Positions 1-8,123 of a DNA stretch of 64,000 bases are shown here, piece after piece. Below the pieces are notes generated by a model, which had not been told where the DNA came from, did no database searches, and saw only the letters and a list, made by a program, of their open reading frames with translations. Location: the NCBI RefSeq assembly GCF_004362515.1, contig NZ_SNXU01000001.1:2480001-2544000 (forward strand), in the 5' to 3' direction. The stretch comes from Actinokineospora alba. GTDB taxonomy: Bacteria > Actinomycetota > Actinomycetes > Mycobacteriales > Pseudonocardiaceae. Numbering within the stretch: the stretch's first letter is position 1; each line of letters begins with the position of its first letter. The position numbers and the translations under genes are program-made.

Positions 1-1
1 C

Positions 2-583
2 AACCCGGCGGTCCCCGGTTACGTCAAGGGCCAGTGTGGCGAGCTGTGCACGTTCAACCCGACCAAGGCCAAGGAATACCTGGCCAAGTCCGGTTTCACG
101 GGCAAGATCGACATCACCACCAACGCCGACGGTGGCCACCTCGAGTGGATGACCGCCACCTGCAACAGCATCAAGAACGCCCTGGGCCTGGAGTGCACCT
201 ACACCCCGATCCCGACGTTCGCTGAGGCTCGGCAGATCGCCAACGCCAAGCAGTACAAGGGCATCTACCGTGCGGGCTGGATCGCGGACTACCCGTCGAT
301 CGAGAACTTCATGAACCAGCTCTACCGCACGGGTGCGTCGTCCAACGACGGCGACTACTCGAACCCGAAGCTGGACGCCCTGCTCGTCAAGGCCGACGCC
401 GCGCCGACCGTGGAAGAGGCCAACAAGCTCTACCAGGAAGCCGAGCGCATCCTGGCCGAGGACATGCCGGCCATCCCGCTGTGGAACCAGGTCGCGCAGT
501 ACGGCTGGTCGGAGAAGATCGACAACGCCCGCCTGAGCTCGCTGCGTGAACTCGACCTCACCACGGTGACGGTCAAGAAGTAG
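2..583 (+). CDS. Peptide ABC transporter substrate-binding protein (C-terminal part)
   Basis: This is the C-terminal 193 residues of an extracellular solute-binding protein family 5 (DppA/OppA type); the start lies left of the window. The family binds oligopeptides or similar solutes outside the membrane and delivers them to the permease pair. The visible part has the family's closing region: a segment with GWIADYPSIENF, then NPKLDALL, and a C-terminal stretch with AEDMPAIPLWNQ, all typical of these lipoproteins. It ends with TAG 71 bases before the first permease gene and clearly belongs to the same operon. The true substrate (peptide, nickel, sugar) cannot be read from this fragment. Confidence 0.93.
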   Translation, partial: NPAVPGYVKGQCGELCTFNPTKAKEYLAKSGFTGKIDITTNADGGHLEWMTATCNSIKNALGLECTYTPIPTFAEARQIANAKQYKGIYRAGWIADYPSIENFMNQLYRTGASSNDGDYSNPKLDALLVKADAAPTVEEANKLYQEAERILAEDMPAIPLWNQVAQYGWSEKIDNARLSSLRELDLTTVTVKK

Positions 584-592
584 CCAGAGTCA

Positions 593-633
593 CTTCGGGT
601 CGGGGTGCGGAGATCCCGCACCCCGGCCCGAAG
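593..633 (+). terminator. Intercistronic stem-loop after the binding-protein gene
   Basis: Bases 593-610 pair with 615-633 to form a GC-rich stem of about 18 bp with one wobble and a four-base loop. No U-run follows. A hairpin between a binding-protein gene and its permeases often protects the upstream mRNA or partly terminates it, so that the binding protein is made in excess. That role is inferred from position. Confidence 0.7.
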
Positions 634-654
634 TCAGGTTAGGAGAACGAGAAA

Positions 655-1584
655 ATGGGACGCTACGTCCTCCGACGGCTACTTCAACTGATCCCGGTAT
701 TCCTCGGGACCACCTTCCTTATCTACTGGCTGGTCTGGAGCCTGCCCGGCGACCCGTTCGCGGGCAAGTGCGGCGACCGGCCCTGCCCCGACGCGTACAT
801 CAACAACATGACCGCGATGTTCAACCTGAACGACCCGGTCGTGGTGCAGTACGGCAAGTACATGTTGAACCTGATCCAGGGTGACTTCGGTCAGACGTTC
901 AACGGCATCTCGGTGGGCTCACGCATCGCCGAGGCGTACCCGAACACCATCCGCCTCGCGCTCGTCGCGCTGGCGATCGAGGCGATCATCGGAATCACCG
1001 CCGGTGTCCTGACCGGCCTGCGCGGCCGCGGGTTCATGGACAACATGGTGCTCGTCTCGACCCTGTTCCTCATCTCCCTCCCCGTGTTCGTCACCGGCTT
1101 CGTCCTGCAGATCGTGCTCGGCTTCGAGCTCGGCTGGATCAAGACGACAGTGTCCGCGTCGCCCGCGCCATGGCTGGAACTTCTCGTTCCAGGCTTCGTG
1201 CTGGGCAGCCTTTCGATGGCATACGTGACGAGGCTGACGCGGACTTCGATCGCGGAGAACAGGCGCTCCGACTACGTGCGGACGGCAGTGGCCAAGGGCC
1301 TGCCGCAGAGCCGGGTCGTAGGTGTGCACCTTTTGCGCAACTCCGCGATCTCCGTGATCACCTTCCTCGGCACGGACCTCGGCGCCCTCATGGGCGGCGC
1401 GATCATCACCGAGGGCATCTTCAACATCAAGGGCATCGGAAACCTTGTCTACCTGGGAATCCTGAGAAAGGAAGGCATCACCGTCACCGGGGTTGTGACC
1501 CTGCTCGTGATCGTCTACCTGCTGTCCAATCTGATTGTGGACATGCTCTACGCAGTCCTCGACCCAAGGATTCGCTATGACTGA
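655..1584 (+). CDS. ABC transporter permease, DppB/OppB type
   Basis: Inner-membrane permease of a peptide-type importer, 309 residues, the normal length. The N-terminus MGRYVLRRLLQLIPVFLG is the classic DppB start with the first transmembrane helix. The binding-protein-dependent transport domain follows with five more helices, and the EAA loop lies near residues 195-225 (RSDYVRTAVAKGLPQSRVV). It pairs with the next gene to form the channel. The start has AGGAG at 641-645, nine bases upstream. It overlaps the next gene by 8 bases, so the two are translationally coupled. Confidence 0.95.
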   Translation: MGRYVLRRLLQLIPVFLGTTFLIYWLVWSLPGDPFAGKCGDRPCPDAYINNMTAMFNLNDPVVVQYGKYMLNLIQGDFGQTFNGISVGSRIAEAYPNTIRLALVALAIEAIIGITAGVLTGLRGRGFMDNMVLVSTLFLISLPVFVTGFVLQIVLGFELGWIKTTVSASPAPWLELLVPGFVLGSLSMAYVTRLTRTSIAENRRSDYVRTAVAKGLPQSRVVGVHLLRNSAISVITFLGTDLGALMGGAIITEGIFNIKGIGNLVYLGILRKEGITVTGVVTLLVIVYLLSNLIVDMLYAVLDPRIRYD

Positions 1585-2542
1585 CCCGAGCACCGCGGCG
1601 ACCGGAGCAGCGGTGACCACCACGGCATCGGACTCCGTCACCGCCGCCGAACACGTCGAGACGGCGGGCACCACCAAGCCCCGCAGCCTCGCCTCGGACG
1701 CCTGGCACGACCTGCGCAGGCGCCCGCTGTTCATCATTTCCGGCGCCCTGATTCTGTTCATCGTGGTGATGGCCGCTGTCCCGTTCCTCTTCACCTCGGT
1801 CGACCCGAACTTCGCCGACCTCGGCCGAAGCCGCAACGGCCCGTCGGCTGAGGCGTGGTTCGGCTACGACCTGCAGGGTCGCGACATCTTCGCGCGGACC
1901 ATCTACGGAACCCGGGCGTCGCTCATCGTCGGTATCTGCGCGACGGTCCTCACGGTCCTGATCGGCGGAACGCTGGGCCTGCTCGCCGGGTTCTACGGCG
2001 GCTGGATCGACGGCTTGATGTCGCGCATCGCCGACGTGTTCTTCGGCCTGCCGTTCGTCCTCGGCGCGATCGTGATCCTGTCGAGCTTCCGGGCAACCGG
2101 TTCGACCAGCGTCACGGAGATCATGTTCCTGGTCATCGTGTCGATCTCGCTGCTGTCGTGGCCGGTGTGCATGCGCATCATGCGGTCGGCGGCGATCACC
2201 GCGAAGCAGCAGGACTACGTCAAGGCGGCCAGGGCACTGGGCGCGAACTCTTCGCGGATCATCCTGCGCCACATGCTGCCCAACGCCGTCGCCCCGGTTC
2301 TCGTGTACGCCACCATCGCGCTCGGCGCGTTCATCGGCGCGGAGGCCTCGCTTTCGTTCCTCGGACTCGGCCTGCGTGACCCGGTCGTGTCCTGGGGCGT
2401 CATGATCTCGGGCTCGCGCGACTACATCCGGGTGGCGCCGCACCTGCTGCTGTTCCCGGCGGCATTCCTGACCGCGACCGTACTGGCCTTCGTGATGCTC
2501 GGCGACGCCGTGCGCGAAGCGCTGGACCCGAAGATGAGGTAA
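1577..2542 (+). CDS. ABC transporter permease, DppC/OppC type
   Basis: Second permease subunit, 321 residues. I chose ATG 1577 because an AAGGA sits just upstream and the reading frame before it runs through the end of the first permease. The N-terminus is a cytosolic tail of about 35 residues, followed by a helix around residues 45-65. The DppC core includes FGYDLQGRDIFARTIYGTR, six helices in all, and the EAA loop QDYVKAARALGANSSRII. It forms the heterodimeric channel with the preceding gene. There are 7 bases to the first ATPase gene. Confidence 0.94.
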   Translation: MTDPSTAATGAAVTTTASDSVTAAEHVETAGTTKPRSLASDAWHDLRRRPLFIISGALILFIVVMAAVPFLFTSVDPNFADLGRSRNGPSAEAWFGYDLQGRDIFARTIYGTRASLIVGICATVLTVLIGGTLGLLAGFYGGWIDGLMSRIADVFFGLPFVLGAIVILSSFRATGSTSVTEIMFLVIVSISLLSWPVCMRIMRSAAITAKQQDYVKAARALGANSSRIILRHMLPNAVAPVLVYATIALGAFIGAEASLSFLGLGLRDPVVSWGVMISGSRDYIRVAPHLLLFPAAFLTATVLAFVMLGDAVREALDPKMR

Positions 2543-2549
2543 GGGCGGA

Positions 2550-3581
2550 ATGTCCGCGAACACAACAGAGTCCACATGGGACGCCCAAGAGGTGGACCCG
2601 ACCGCGCCGCTGCTGCAGGTGGAGGATCTCTTCGTCGAGTTCCACACCCGTGACGGCATCGCCAAGGTGCTCAACGGCGTCAGCTACCACGTCGAGGCCG
2701 GGGAAACCCTCGCGGTCCTCGGCGAATCCGGTTCCGGCAAGAGCGTCACCGCGCAGACGATCATGGGCATCATCGACATGCCGCCCGGCGTCATCGCGGG
2801 CGGCTCGATCAAGTTCCACGGCGAGGAACTGCTCACGGCGAGCGACCGGCGACGGCGGGAGGTGCGTGGCTCAGGCATCGCCATGATCTTCCAGGATGCC
2901 CTCTCCGCGCTCAACCCGGTTTTCACCGTCGGCTTCCAGATCGAGGAACAGCTGCGGGTCCGTCGGGGAATGTCCCGAAAGGACGCGCGCAAGCGGGCCG
3001 TCGAACTGCTCGACCTGGTGAAGATCCCCAACGCCAAGGGGCGCGTGCGGCAGTACCCGCACGAGTTCTCCGGCGGCATGCGGCAGCGCGCGATGATCGC
3101 GATGTCGCTCGCGCTCGACCCGGAGATGCTGATCGCCGACGAGCCCACCACCGCCCTGGATGTCACCGTGCAGGCCCAGATCATGGATCTGCTCAAGGAG
3201 ATCCAGGTCGAGCGGAACATGGGCCTGATCCTCATCACCCATGACCTCGGCGTCGTCGCCGAGGTCGCGGACCGGATCGCGGTCATGTACGCGGGCCGGA
3301 TCGTGGAACAGTCCGACGCGCTGTCGCTGTACCGCAAGCCGGGACACCCTTACACCAAGGGCCTGCTCGAATCCCTGCCGCGGCTCGACCAGCGGGGCCA
3401 GGAACTGATGACGATCAAGGGTCTGCCGCCGAGTCTGCTCAAGATCCCGACGGGCTGCCCGTTCCACCCCCGCTGCACGATGGCCCAGGACGTCTGCAAG
3501 ACCGACGTCCCGCCGCAGCACCGCCTGATGCCCGGCCGGATGAGCGCCTGCCACTTCGCTGAGGAGCTGATCTCCGAGTGA
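2550..3581 (+). CDS. ABC transporter ATP-binding protein, DppD/OppD type
   Basis: Cytosolic ATPase that powers peptide import, 343 residues. It has Walker A GESGSGKS at residues 58-65, an ABC signature FSGGMRQR starting at 173, Walker B ending in D197-E198, and the switch histidine at 231. The C-terminal oligopeptide/dipeptide extension carries the cysteine-rich CPFHPRC segment seen in the family, which in some homologues binds an iron-sulfur cluster. The GTG of the next gene overlaps its stop by four bases. It should work as a heterodimer with that gene product. Confidence 0.95.
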   Translation: MSANTTESTWDAQEVDPTAPLLQVEDLFVEFHTRDGIAKVLNGVSYHVEAGETLAVLGESGSGKSVTAQTIMGIIDMPPGVIAGGSIKFHGEELLTASDRRRREVRGSGIAMIFQDALSALNPVFTVGFQIEEQLRVRRGMSRKDARKRAVELLDLVKIPNAKGRVRQYPHEFSGGMRQRAMIAMSLALDPEMLIADEPTTALDVTVQAQIMDLLKEIQVERNMGLILITHDLGVVAEVADRIAVMYAGRIVEQSDALSLYRKPGHPYTKGLLESLPRLDQRGQELMTIKGLPPSLLKIPTGCPFHPRCTMAQDVCKTDVPPQHRLMPGRMSACHFAEELISE

Positions 3582-4576
3582 CCGACAACATTCTTGAGGT
3601 GCGCGACCTCGTCAAGCACTTCCCGGTCAAGGTGGGCGTGCTGTTCAAGCGCACCGTCGGCCATGTCCGCGCGGTCGACGGCGTGTCCTTCGAACTGCGG
3701 CGCGGTGAGACCCTCGGCGTCGTCGGCGAGTCCGGCTGCGGCAAGTCGACCCTCGCCCAGGTGCTGATGCGTCTGGAGCCGCCCACCAGCGGCTCCGCGC
3801 ACTTCGAGGGCCGGGACATGTTCGCGATGAAGGGTCCGGAGCTGCGCAAGCTGCGCCGCGACATCCAGATCGTGCTGCAGGACCCGTACACCTCGCTCAA
3901 CCCGCGCATGACGGTCGGCGACATCGTCGGCGAGCCGTTCGAGATCCACCCCGATGTGGCGCCGAAGGGTTCGCGGGCGAAGAAGGTGCGCGACCTGCTC
4001 GACGTGGTCGGGCTCAACCCCGAGCACATCAACCGCTACCCGCACCAGTTCTCCGGCGGCCAGCGCCAGCGCATCGGCATCGCCCGCGCGCTTGCCCTGC
4101 GCCCCAAGGTGATCGTCTGCGACGAGCCGGTGTCCGCATTGGACGTCTCGATCCAGGCGCAGGTCATGAACCTGCTGGGCGACCTGCAGTCCGAGTTCGG
4201 CCTGTCCTACATCTTCATCGCGCACGACCTGTCGGTGGTTCGCCACCTGTCGGACCGGGTCGCGGTGATGTACCTGGGCAAGGTCGTCGAGATCGGCACC
4301 GAGCAGGAGATCTACGAACACCCGACGCACCCGTACACCCAGGCACTGCTCTCCGCGGTGCCGGTGCCGGACCCCGACCTCCGGGGACAGCGCCAGATCA
4401 TCCGGCTCGAAGGCGACGTCCCGAGCCCGGTCGACCCGCCGTCGGGCTGCCGCTTCCGCACGCGCTGCTGGAAGGCGCAGGACATCTGCGCCGAAGAGGA
4501 GCCCGCGCTGATCACCAGGGTGGCGGCGCATCCCAGCGCCTGTCACTTCGCTGAAGAGAAGTCGGTTGTGCCCTGA
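3578..4576 (+). CDS. ABC transporter ATP-binding protein, DppF/OppF type
   Basis: Second ATPase of the importer, 332 residues, starting at a GTG that overlaps the previous stop (GTGA). It has Walker A GESGCGKST from residue 50, signature FSGGQRQR at 158 and Walker B Asp at 182. The C-terminal domain again has a cysteine-containing GCRFRTRC segment. The stop overlaps by one base the earliest ATG of the protease frame that follows, so the protease may sit on the same transcript. With the upstream genes this completes a five-gene importer. Confidence 0.95.
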   Translation: MTDNILEVRDLVKHFPVKVGVLFKRTVGHVRAVDGVSFELRRGETLGVVGESGCGKSTLAQVLMRLEPPTSGSAHFEGRDMFAMKGPELRKLRRDIQIVLQDPYTSLNPRMTVGDIVGEPFEIHPDVAPKGSRAKKVRDLLDVVGLNPEHINRYPHQFSGGQRQRIGIARALALRPKVIVCDEPVSALDVSIQAQVMNLLGDLQSEFGLSYIFIAHDLSVVRHLSDRVAVMYLGKVVEIGTEQEIYEHPTHPYTQALLSAVPVPDPDLRGQRQIIRLEGDVPSPVDPPSGCRFRTRCWKAQDICAEEEPALITRVAAHPSACHFAEEKSVVP

Positions 4577-4614
4577 TGTCCGGGAATTCTGGAGAGAGTC
4601 GAACAGGAGTACGC

Positions 4615-6339
4615 GTGAAGCGACGCAAGACGCTGGCAGCAGCGCTCGCGGCCCCGCTGGTCGTGTCCCTCGCCTGGGTCGCCACACCATCGGCGACCGC
4701 GGGCCAGGAACTGTCCGGGAAGTCGGTCGAGTTCAACGTCCTCGCCGCCGACGGCACCGCCACGGAGGCCCTTGAGGCCGCCGTGCGCAAGGCCGGTGGC
4801 ACCGTGGTCGCCAGCAACCGCACCGTCGGTCTGCTGACGGCGACCGCGCCGGAGAACGGTTTCACCCAGCGGCTCTCGGTGGAGAAGTCGGTCGCCGCGG
4901 TGGCCCGATCGAGGTCCATCGGCCAGTCCCCGGACGCCAAGGCGCCCAAGGACAAGGCCAAGGACGTCGAGAAGGAGAACCGCGCGGCGGGCGGCAAGGG
5001 CACGCAGGGTGGCGTCGCGGCGGGCATGGACCCGCTCGACTCCCAGCTGTGGGGCCTCAGGTCGGTCCGCTCCGACCTGGCCCGCGAGGTCCAGGCCGGT
5101 GACAAGCGCGTCAAGGTCGGTGTCCTCGACACCGGTGTCGACGGCAGCCACCCGGACATCGCGCCGAACTTCGACCGTCAGCTGTCGCGCAACTTCACCC
5201 GCGACATCCCGGTCGACGACCTCGGCCAGGAAGTCGACGGCCCGTGTGAGTTCGCGGGCTGCGTGGACCCGGCCGATGTCGACAACGGCGGCCACGGCAC
5301 GCACGTGGCGGGCACCATCGCCGCCGCGGCCGACGGCCACGGCATCTCCGGTGTCGCGCCTGGTGTGTCCATTGTGAACATCCGCGGTGGGCAGGACTCC
5401 GGCTACTTCTTCCTGCAGCCGGTCATCGACGCGATGACGTACTCCGGTGACGTGGGCCTCGACGTGGTCAACATGTCGTTCTTCGTCGACCCGTGGCTCT
5501 ACAACTGCAAGAGCAACGCGGCGGACAGCACCGAAGAGCAGGTGCAGCAGCGCATCGCGATCATCTCGATCACGCGTGCGATGAAGTACGCCTACCGCAA
5601 GGGCGTCACCCAGATCGTGTCGCTGGGCAACCAGCACCAGGACCTGGGCAAGCCGCTGCCCGACGCGACGAGCCCGAACTACCCGGCGGGCAACGAGCAC
5701 GACCGCGTGATCGACAACGCGGACTGCTTCTCGCTGCCGGTCGAGGGCCCGCACGCGGTCGGCGTCAGCTCGTTCGGTCCGTCGCAGGCGAAGGCGGACT
5801 ACTCGAACTACGGCTTCGAGCGCATCTCGGTCTCGGCCCCGGGCGGCTACTTCCGCGACGGGCTCGGGACTCCGACGTACCGGACCAACGGGAACCTGAT
5901 CCTGTCGGCCTACCCGAAGAACGTCGCCCTCACCGAGGGCGCGATCGACGCGGACGGCAACGTCACCCCCGACGGCGAGGCGCTCGGTGTGCAGAAGGCG
6001 TGCAGGCCGGACGGTTCCTGTGGCTACTACCAGTTCCTGCAGGGCACCTCGATGGCCTCGCCGCACGCTTCCGGTGTGGCGGCGCTGATCGTGGCGCAGT
6101 ACGGCAAGTACAACGCGGGCGGCGTGAACCTGGACCCCGCCAAGACCCAGCGCGTCCTCGAGGGCACGGCACACGACATCGCGTGCCCGTCCCCGCGGAC
6201 GGTGGACTACACGCTGGTCGGCAGGCCCGCCGAGTTCAACGCCACCTGCGAGGGCGACGCGGCGCACAACAACTTCTACGGCCATGGCGGTGTGGACGCT
6301 TACACCGCCGTCACCAAGGGCGCGAAGTTCCTGAAGTAA
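4615..6339 (+). CDS. Secreted S8 family serine peptidase (subtilisin-like)
   Basis: Exported subtilase of 574 residues. GTG 4615 is preferred over ATG 4576 because AGGAG lies six bases upstream and the protein then starts MKRRKTLAAALAAPL, a clean signal peptide ending near ATPSATA. An inhibitor-like prodomain (about 30-110) precedes the catalytic domain. The triad is visible: Asp172 in VLDTGVDG, His227 in GHGTHVAGT, Ser479 in GTSMASPH. The domain has paired cysteines, as usual for exported actinobacterial enzymes. It follows the peptide importer directly, so a scheme of extracellular protein digestion and peptide uptake is plausible but inferred. Confidence 0.93.
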   Translation: MKRRKTLAAALAAPLVVSLAWVATPSATAGQELSGKSVEFNVLAADGTATEALEAAVRKAGGTVVASNRTVGLLTATAPENGFTQRLSVEKSVAAVARSRSIGQSPDAKAPKDKAKDVEKENRAAGGKGTQGGVAAGMDPLDSQLWGLRSVRSDLAREVQAGDKRVKVGVLDTGVDGSHPDIAPNFDRQLSRNFTRDIPVDDLGQEVDGPCEFAGCVDPADVDNGGHGTHVAGTIAAAADGHGISGVAPGVSIVNIRGGQDSGYFFLQPVIDAMTYSGDVGLDVVNMSFFVDPWLYNCKSNAADSTEEQVQQRIAIISITRAMKYAYRKGVTQIVSLGNQHQDLGKPLPDATSPNYPAGNEHDRVIDNADCFSLPVEGPHAVGVSSFGPSQAKADYSNYGFERISVSAPGGYFRDGLGTPTYRTNGNLILSAYPKNVALTEGAIDADGNVTPDGEALGVQKACRPDGSCGYYQFLQGTSMASPHASGVAALIVAQYGKYNAGGVNLDPAKTQRVLEGTAHDIACPSPRTVDYTLVGRPAEFNATCEGDAAHNNFYGHGGVDAYTAVTKGAKFLK

Positions 6340-6351
6340 CCGTTTGAGGTG

Positions 6352-6385
6352 AGTGGCCCCCTCCGGGTTGGAGGGGGCCACTTTC
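6352..6385 (+). terminator. Rho-independent terminator after the protease gene
   Basis: A perfect 13-bp stem (6352-6364 with 6370-6382) with a 5-base loop, followed by a short T-rich tail. It ends the importer/protease transcript. It also rules out upstream start codons for the asparaginase, which would lie inside the hairpin. Confidence 0.85.
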
Positions 6386-6406
6386 ATTTGCCCGCAAGGA
6401 GGACCT

Positions 6407-7384
6407 GTGTCCACAGTGGTCGTGTTCGGCCTTGGCGGCACCATCGCCATGACCGCGGACTCCGGCGGCGGGGTGGTGCCCGCGCTCTCGGTCGAGCAGC
6501 TCGTCGCGGCGGTGCCGGGGCTCGCGGAGTCGGGGATCGACGTCGAGGTCGAGGACTTCCGACGGGTTCCCGGGGCGTCCTTGTCGTTCGACGACCTGGA
6601 CGCGCTCGCCGCCGCGATCGAGCGGCGGCTCGACGGCGGCGCGGACGGGGTCGTGGTCACCCAGGGCACCGACACGATCGAGGAGACCGCGTACTTCCTC
6701 GACCTCGTGCACACCCGGGCCGAGCCGGTCGTCGTCACCGGCGCGATGCGCAACCCGACGCTGGCCGGTGCGGACGGTCCCGCGAACCTCTTCGCCGCGA
6801 TCCGGGCGGCGGCCAGTCCGCGGACCCGCGACCTCGGCGCGCTGGTCGTGTTCGCCGACGAGATCCACGCCGCCTGCCGGGTCCGCAAGACCCACTCGAC
6901 CAGCGGCGGCACCTTCCAGTCACCCAACGGTGGCGCGCTCGGCTACGTGGTCGAGGGGGAGGCCCGAATCCTCAACCGTCCGGTCCGCTCGCGGCCGTCC
7001 CAGGTGGAGGGTCCGTCGAGGCGGCCGACCGTCGCCCTCGTGACCATGACCCTCGGGGACGACGGCGCGGTTCTCGACGCCATCGCCGACCGGGTGGACG
7101 GGCTGGTCGTCGCGGCTTTCGGCGTGGGGCACGTGCCCAGCGGGGTCGTCGACCGGCTCGGTGAGGTGGCCGCGCGGGTTCCGGTCGTCCTGGCGTCCCG
7201 CACGGGCTCCGGGCCGGTTCTCACCGAGACCTACGCGTTCCCCGGGTCGGAGTCCGACCTGCTGGGCCGGGGTCTGATTTCCGCCGGTTTCCTCGACCCG
7301 CTGAAGGCCCGGATCCTCCTGCACCACCTGCTCTCGCGTGGTGCGAGCCTGGCGGGCGTCCGGGACGTCTTTGCTGAGGTCTGA
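6407..7384 (+). CDS. Asparaginase
   Basis: Cytosolic-type L-asparaginase, which hydrolyses asparagine to aspartate and ammonia; 325 residues. GTG 6407 has AAGGAGG four bases upstream. The first active-site threonine is Thr12 in FGLGGTIAM, and the second motif is TQGTDTIEE with Thr88 and Asp89. No signal peptide is visible. Activity on glutamine cannot be judged from sequence. It follows the terminator, so it is probably transcribed from its own promoter. The family assignment is secure. Confidence 0.93.
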   Translation: MSTVVVFGLGGTIAMTADSGGGVVPALSVEQLVAAVPGLAESGIDVEVEDFRRVPGASLSFDDLDALAAAIERRLDGGADGVVVTQGTDTIEETAYFLDLVHTRAEPVVVTGAMRNPTLAGADGPANLFAAIRAAASPRTRDLGALVVFADEIHAACRVRKTHSTSGGTFQSPNGGALGYVVEGEARILNRPVRSRPSQVEGPSRRPTVALVTMTLGDDGAVLDAIADRVDGLVVAAFGVGHVPSGVVDRLGEVAARVPVVLASRTGSGPVLTETYAFPGSESDLLGRGLISAGFLDPLKARILLHHLLSRGASLAGVRDVFAEV

Positions 7385-7455
7385 GTTGCGCTCCCATGAT
7401 CAAGCGAGCTAAATGGGATCACCTGCATCATCGGGCGGCCGAATGAGGTGGCGTG

Positions 7456-8121
7456 ATGACCGGAAAGCACGAGGCCACCCCGCCGTCGCCCCGGGCCCGC
7501 CGATCCTGGCGTGACCGCTTCTGCGCCACCCCGGTCCGACCGGGCCGCTCCGCGGCGGTCCGCGAGCGCCTGGCCGACGAGTCCGAACCGGAACGGCAGC
7601 GACACAACGCCGACCTGGAGCGGGCGGCCGCCCGGATCGTGGTGGTGGACTTCTCGCTCGTCCCCGTCCTCGCCCGTTCCGCGGACTACTCCCGGCACCT
7701 GGCGGGTCTGACCGACGGCGGATGGGCCGATCCGGAGTCCGTCCTCACCGACCGGATCCGCCGCCAAGCCGTGCTCTACGACCCGGCCAAGACGGTCGAG
7801 ATCCTGGTCGGCGAGTCGGCCCTGCGCTATCCGCCGTGCCCGCCGCAAATCCGGCGCGCGCAATCGGCCCGCTTGACCGCCCTGCTCTGCCTGCGGCGGG
7901 TCCGGCTGGGAATCATCCCGCTGAACGCCGAACTGCCGACGATCACCGAGCACGGCTACAGCATGTTCGACGACCAGGTCGTCGTGGACATCAACCACAC
8001 CGAGGTCACCATCACCGACCCGGCCGACGTCGCCCTGTACGAACGGATCACCACCGCCCTCTGGCGATCCGCGCTCAAGGCCGACGCGGCCCGCGCCCTC
8101 CTGCGCCGGACGGGCCGCTGA
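7456..8121 (+). CDS. Orphan DUF5753 (Scr1-type) domain protein
   Basis: Protein of 221 residues. The part after about residue 50 resembles the DUF5753 domain normally found behind a helix-turn-helix in Scr1-type regulators of actinomycetes. It has a pattern of LARSADYSRHL, then RIRRQAVLYDP, an ILVGESALRYPP segment, a central VRLGIIPLN strand and a C-terminal LYERITTALWRSAL helix. The usual N-terminal XRE domain is missing; in its place is an Arg/Pro-rich tail of about 45 residues. No DUF397 partner gene lies next to it. What it binds is unknown. The stop is two bases from the convergent peptidase. Confidence 0.7.
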   Translation: MTGKHEATPPSPRARRSWRDRFCATPVRPGRSAAVRERLADESEPERQRHNADLERAAARIVVVDFSLVPVLARSADYSRHLAGLTDGGWADPESVLTDRIRRQAVLYDPAKTVEILVGESALRYPPCPPQIRRAQSARLTALLCLRRVRLGIIPLNAELPTITEHGYSMFDDQVVVDINHTEVTITDPADVALYERITTALWRSALKADAARALLRRTGR

Positions 8122-8123
8122 AG

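Noticed and set aside
4576..4614. ATG 4576 as protease start
   Set aside because: It adds 13 polar residues before the signal peptide; GTG 4615 has a proper ribosome site. It remains a weak alternative.
6353..6406. Upstream start for the asparaginase
   Set aside because: The GTG at 6353 lies inside the terminator hairpin; AAGGAGG and GTG 6407 give the normal N-terminus.
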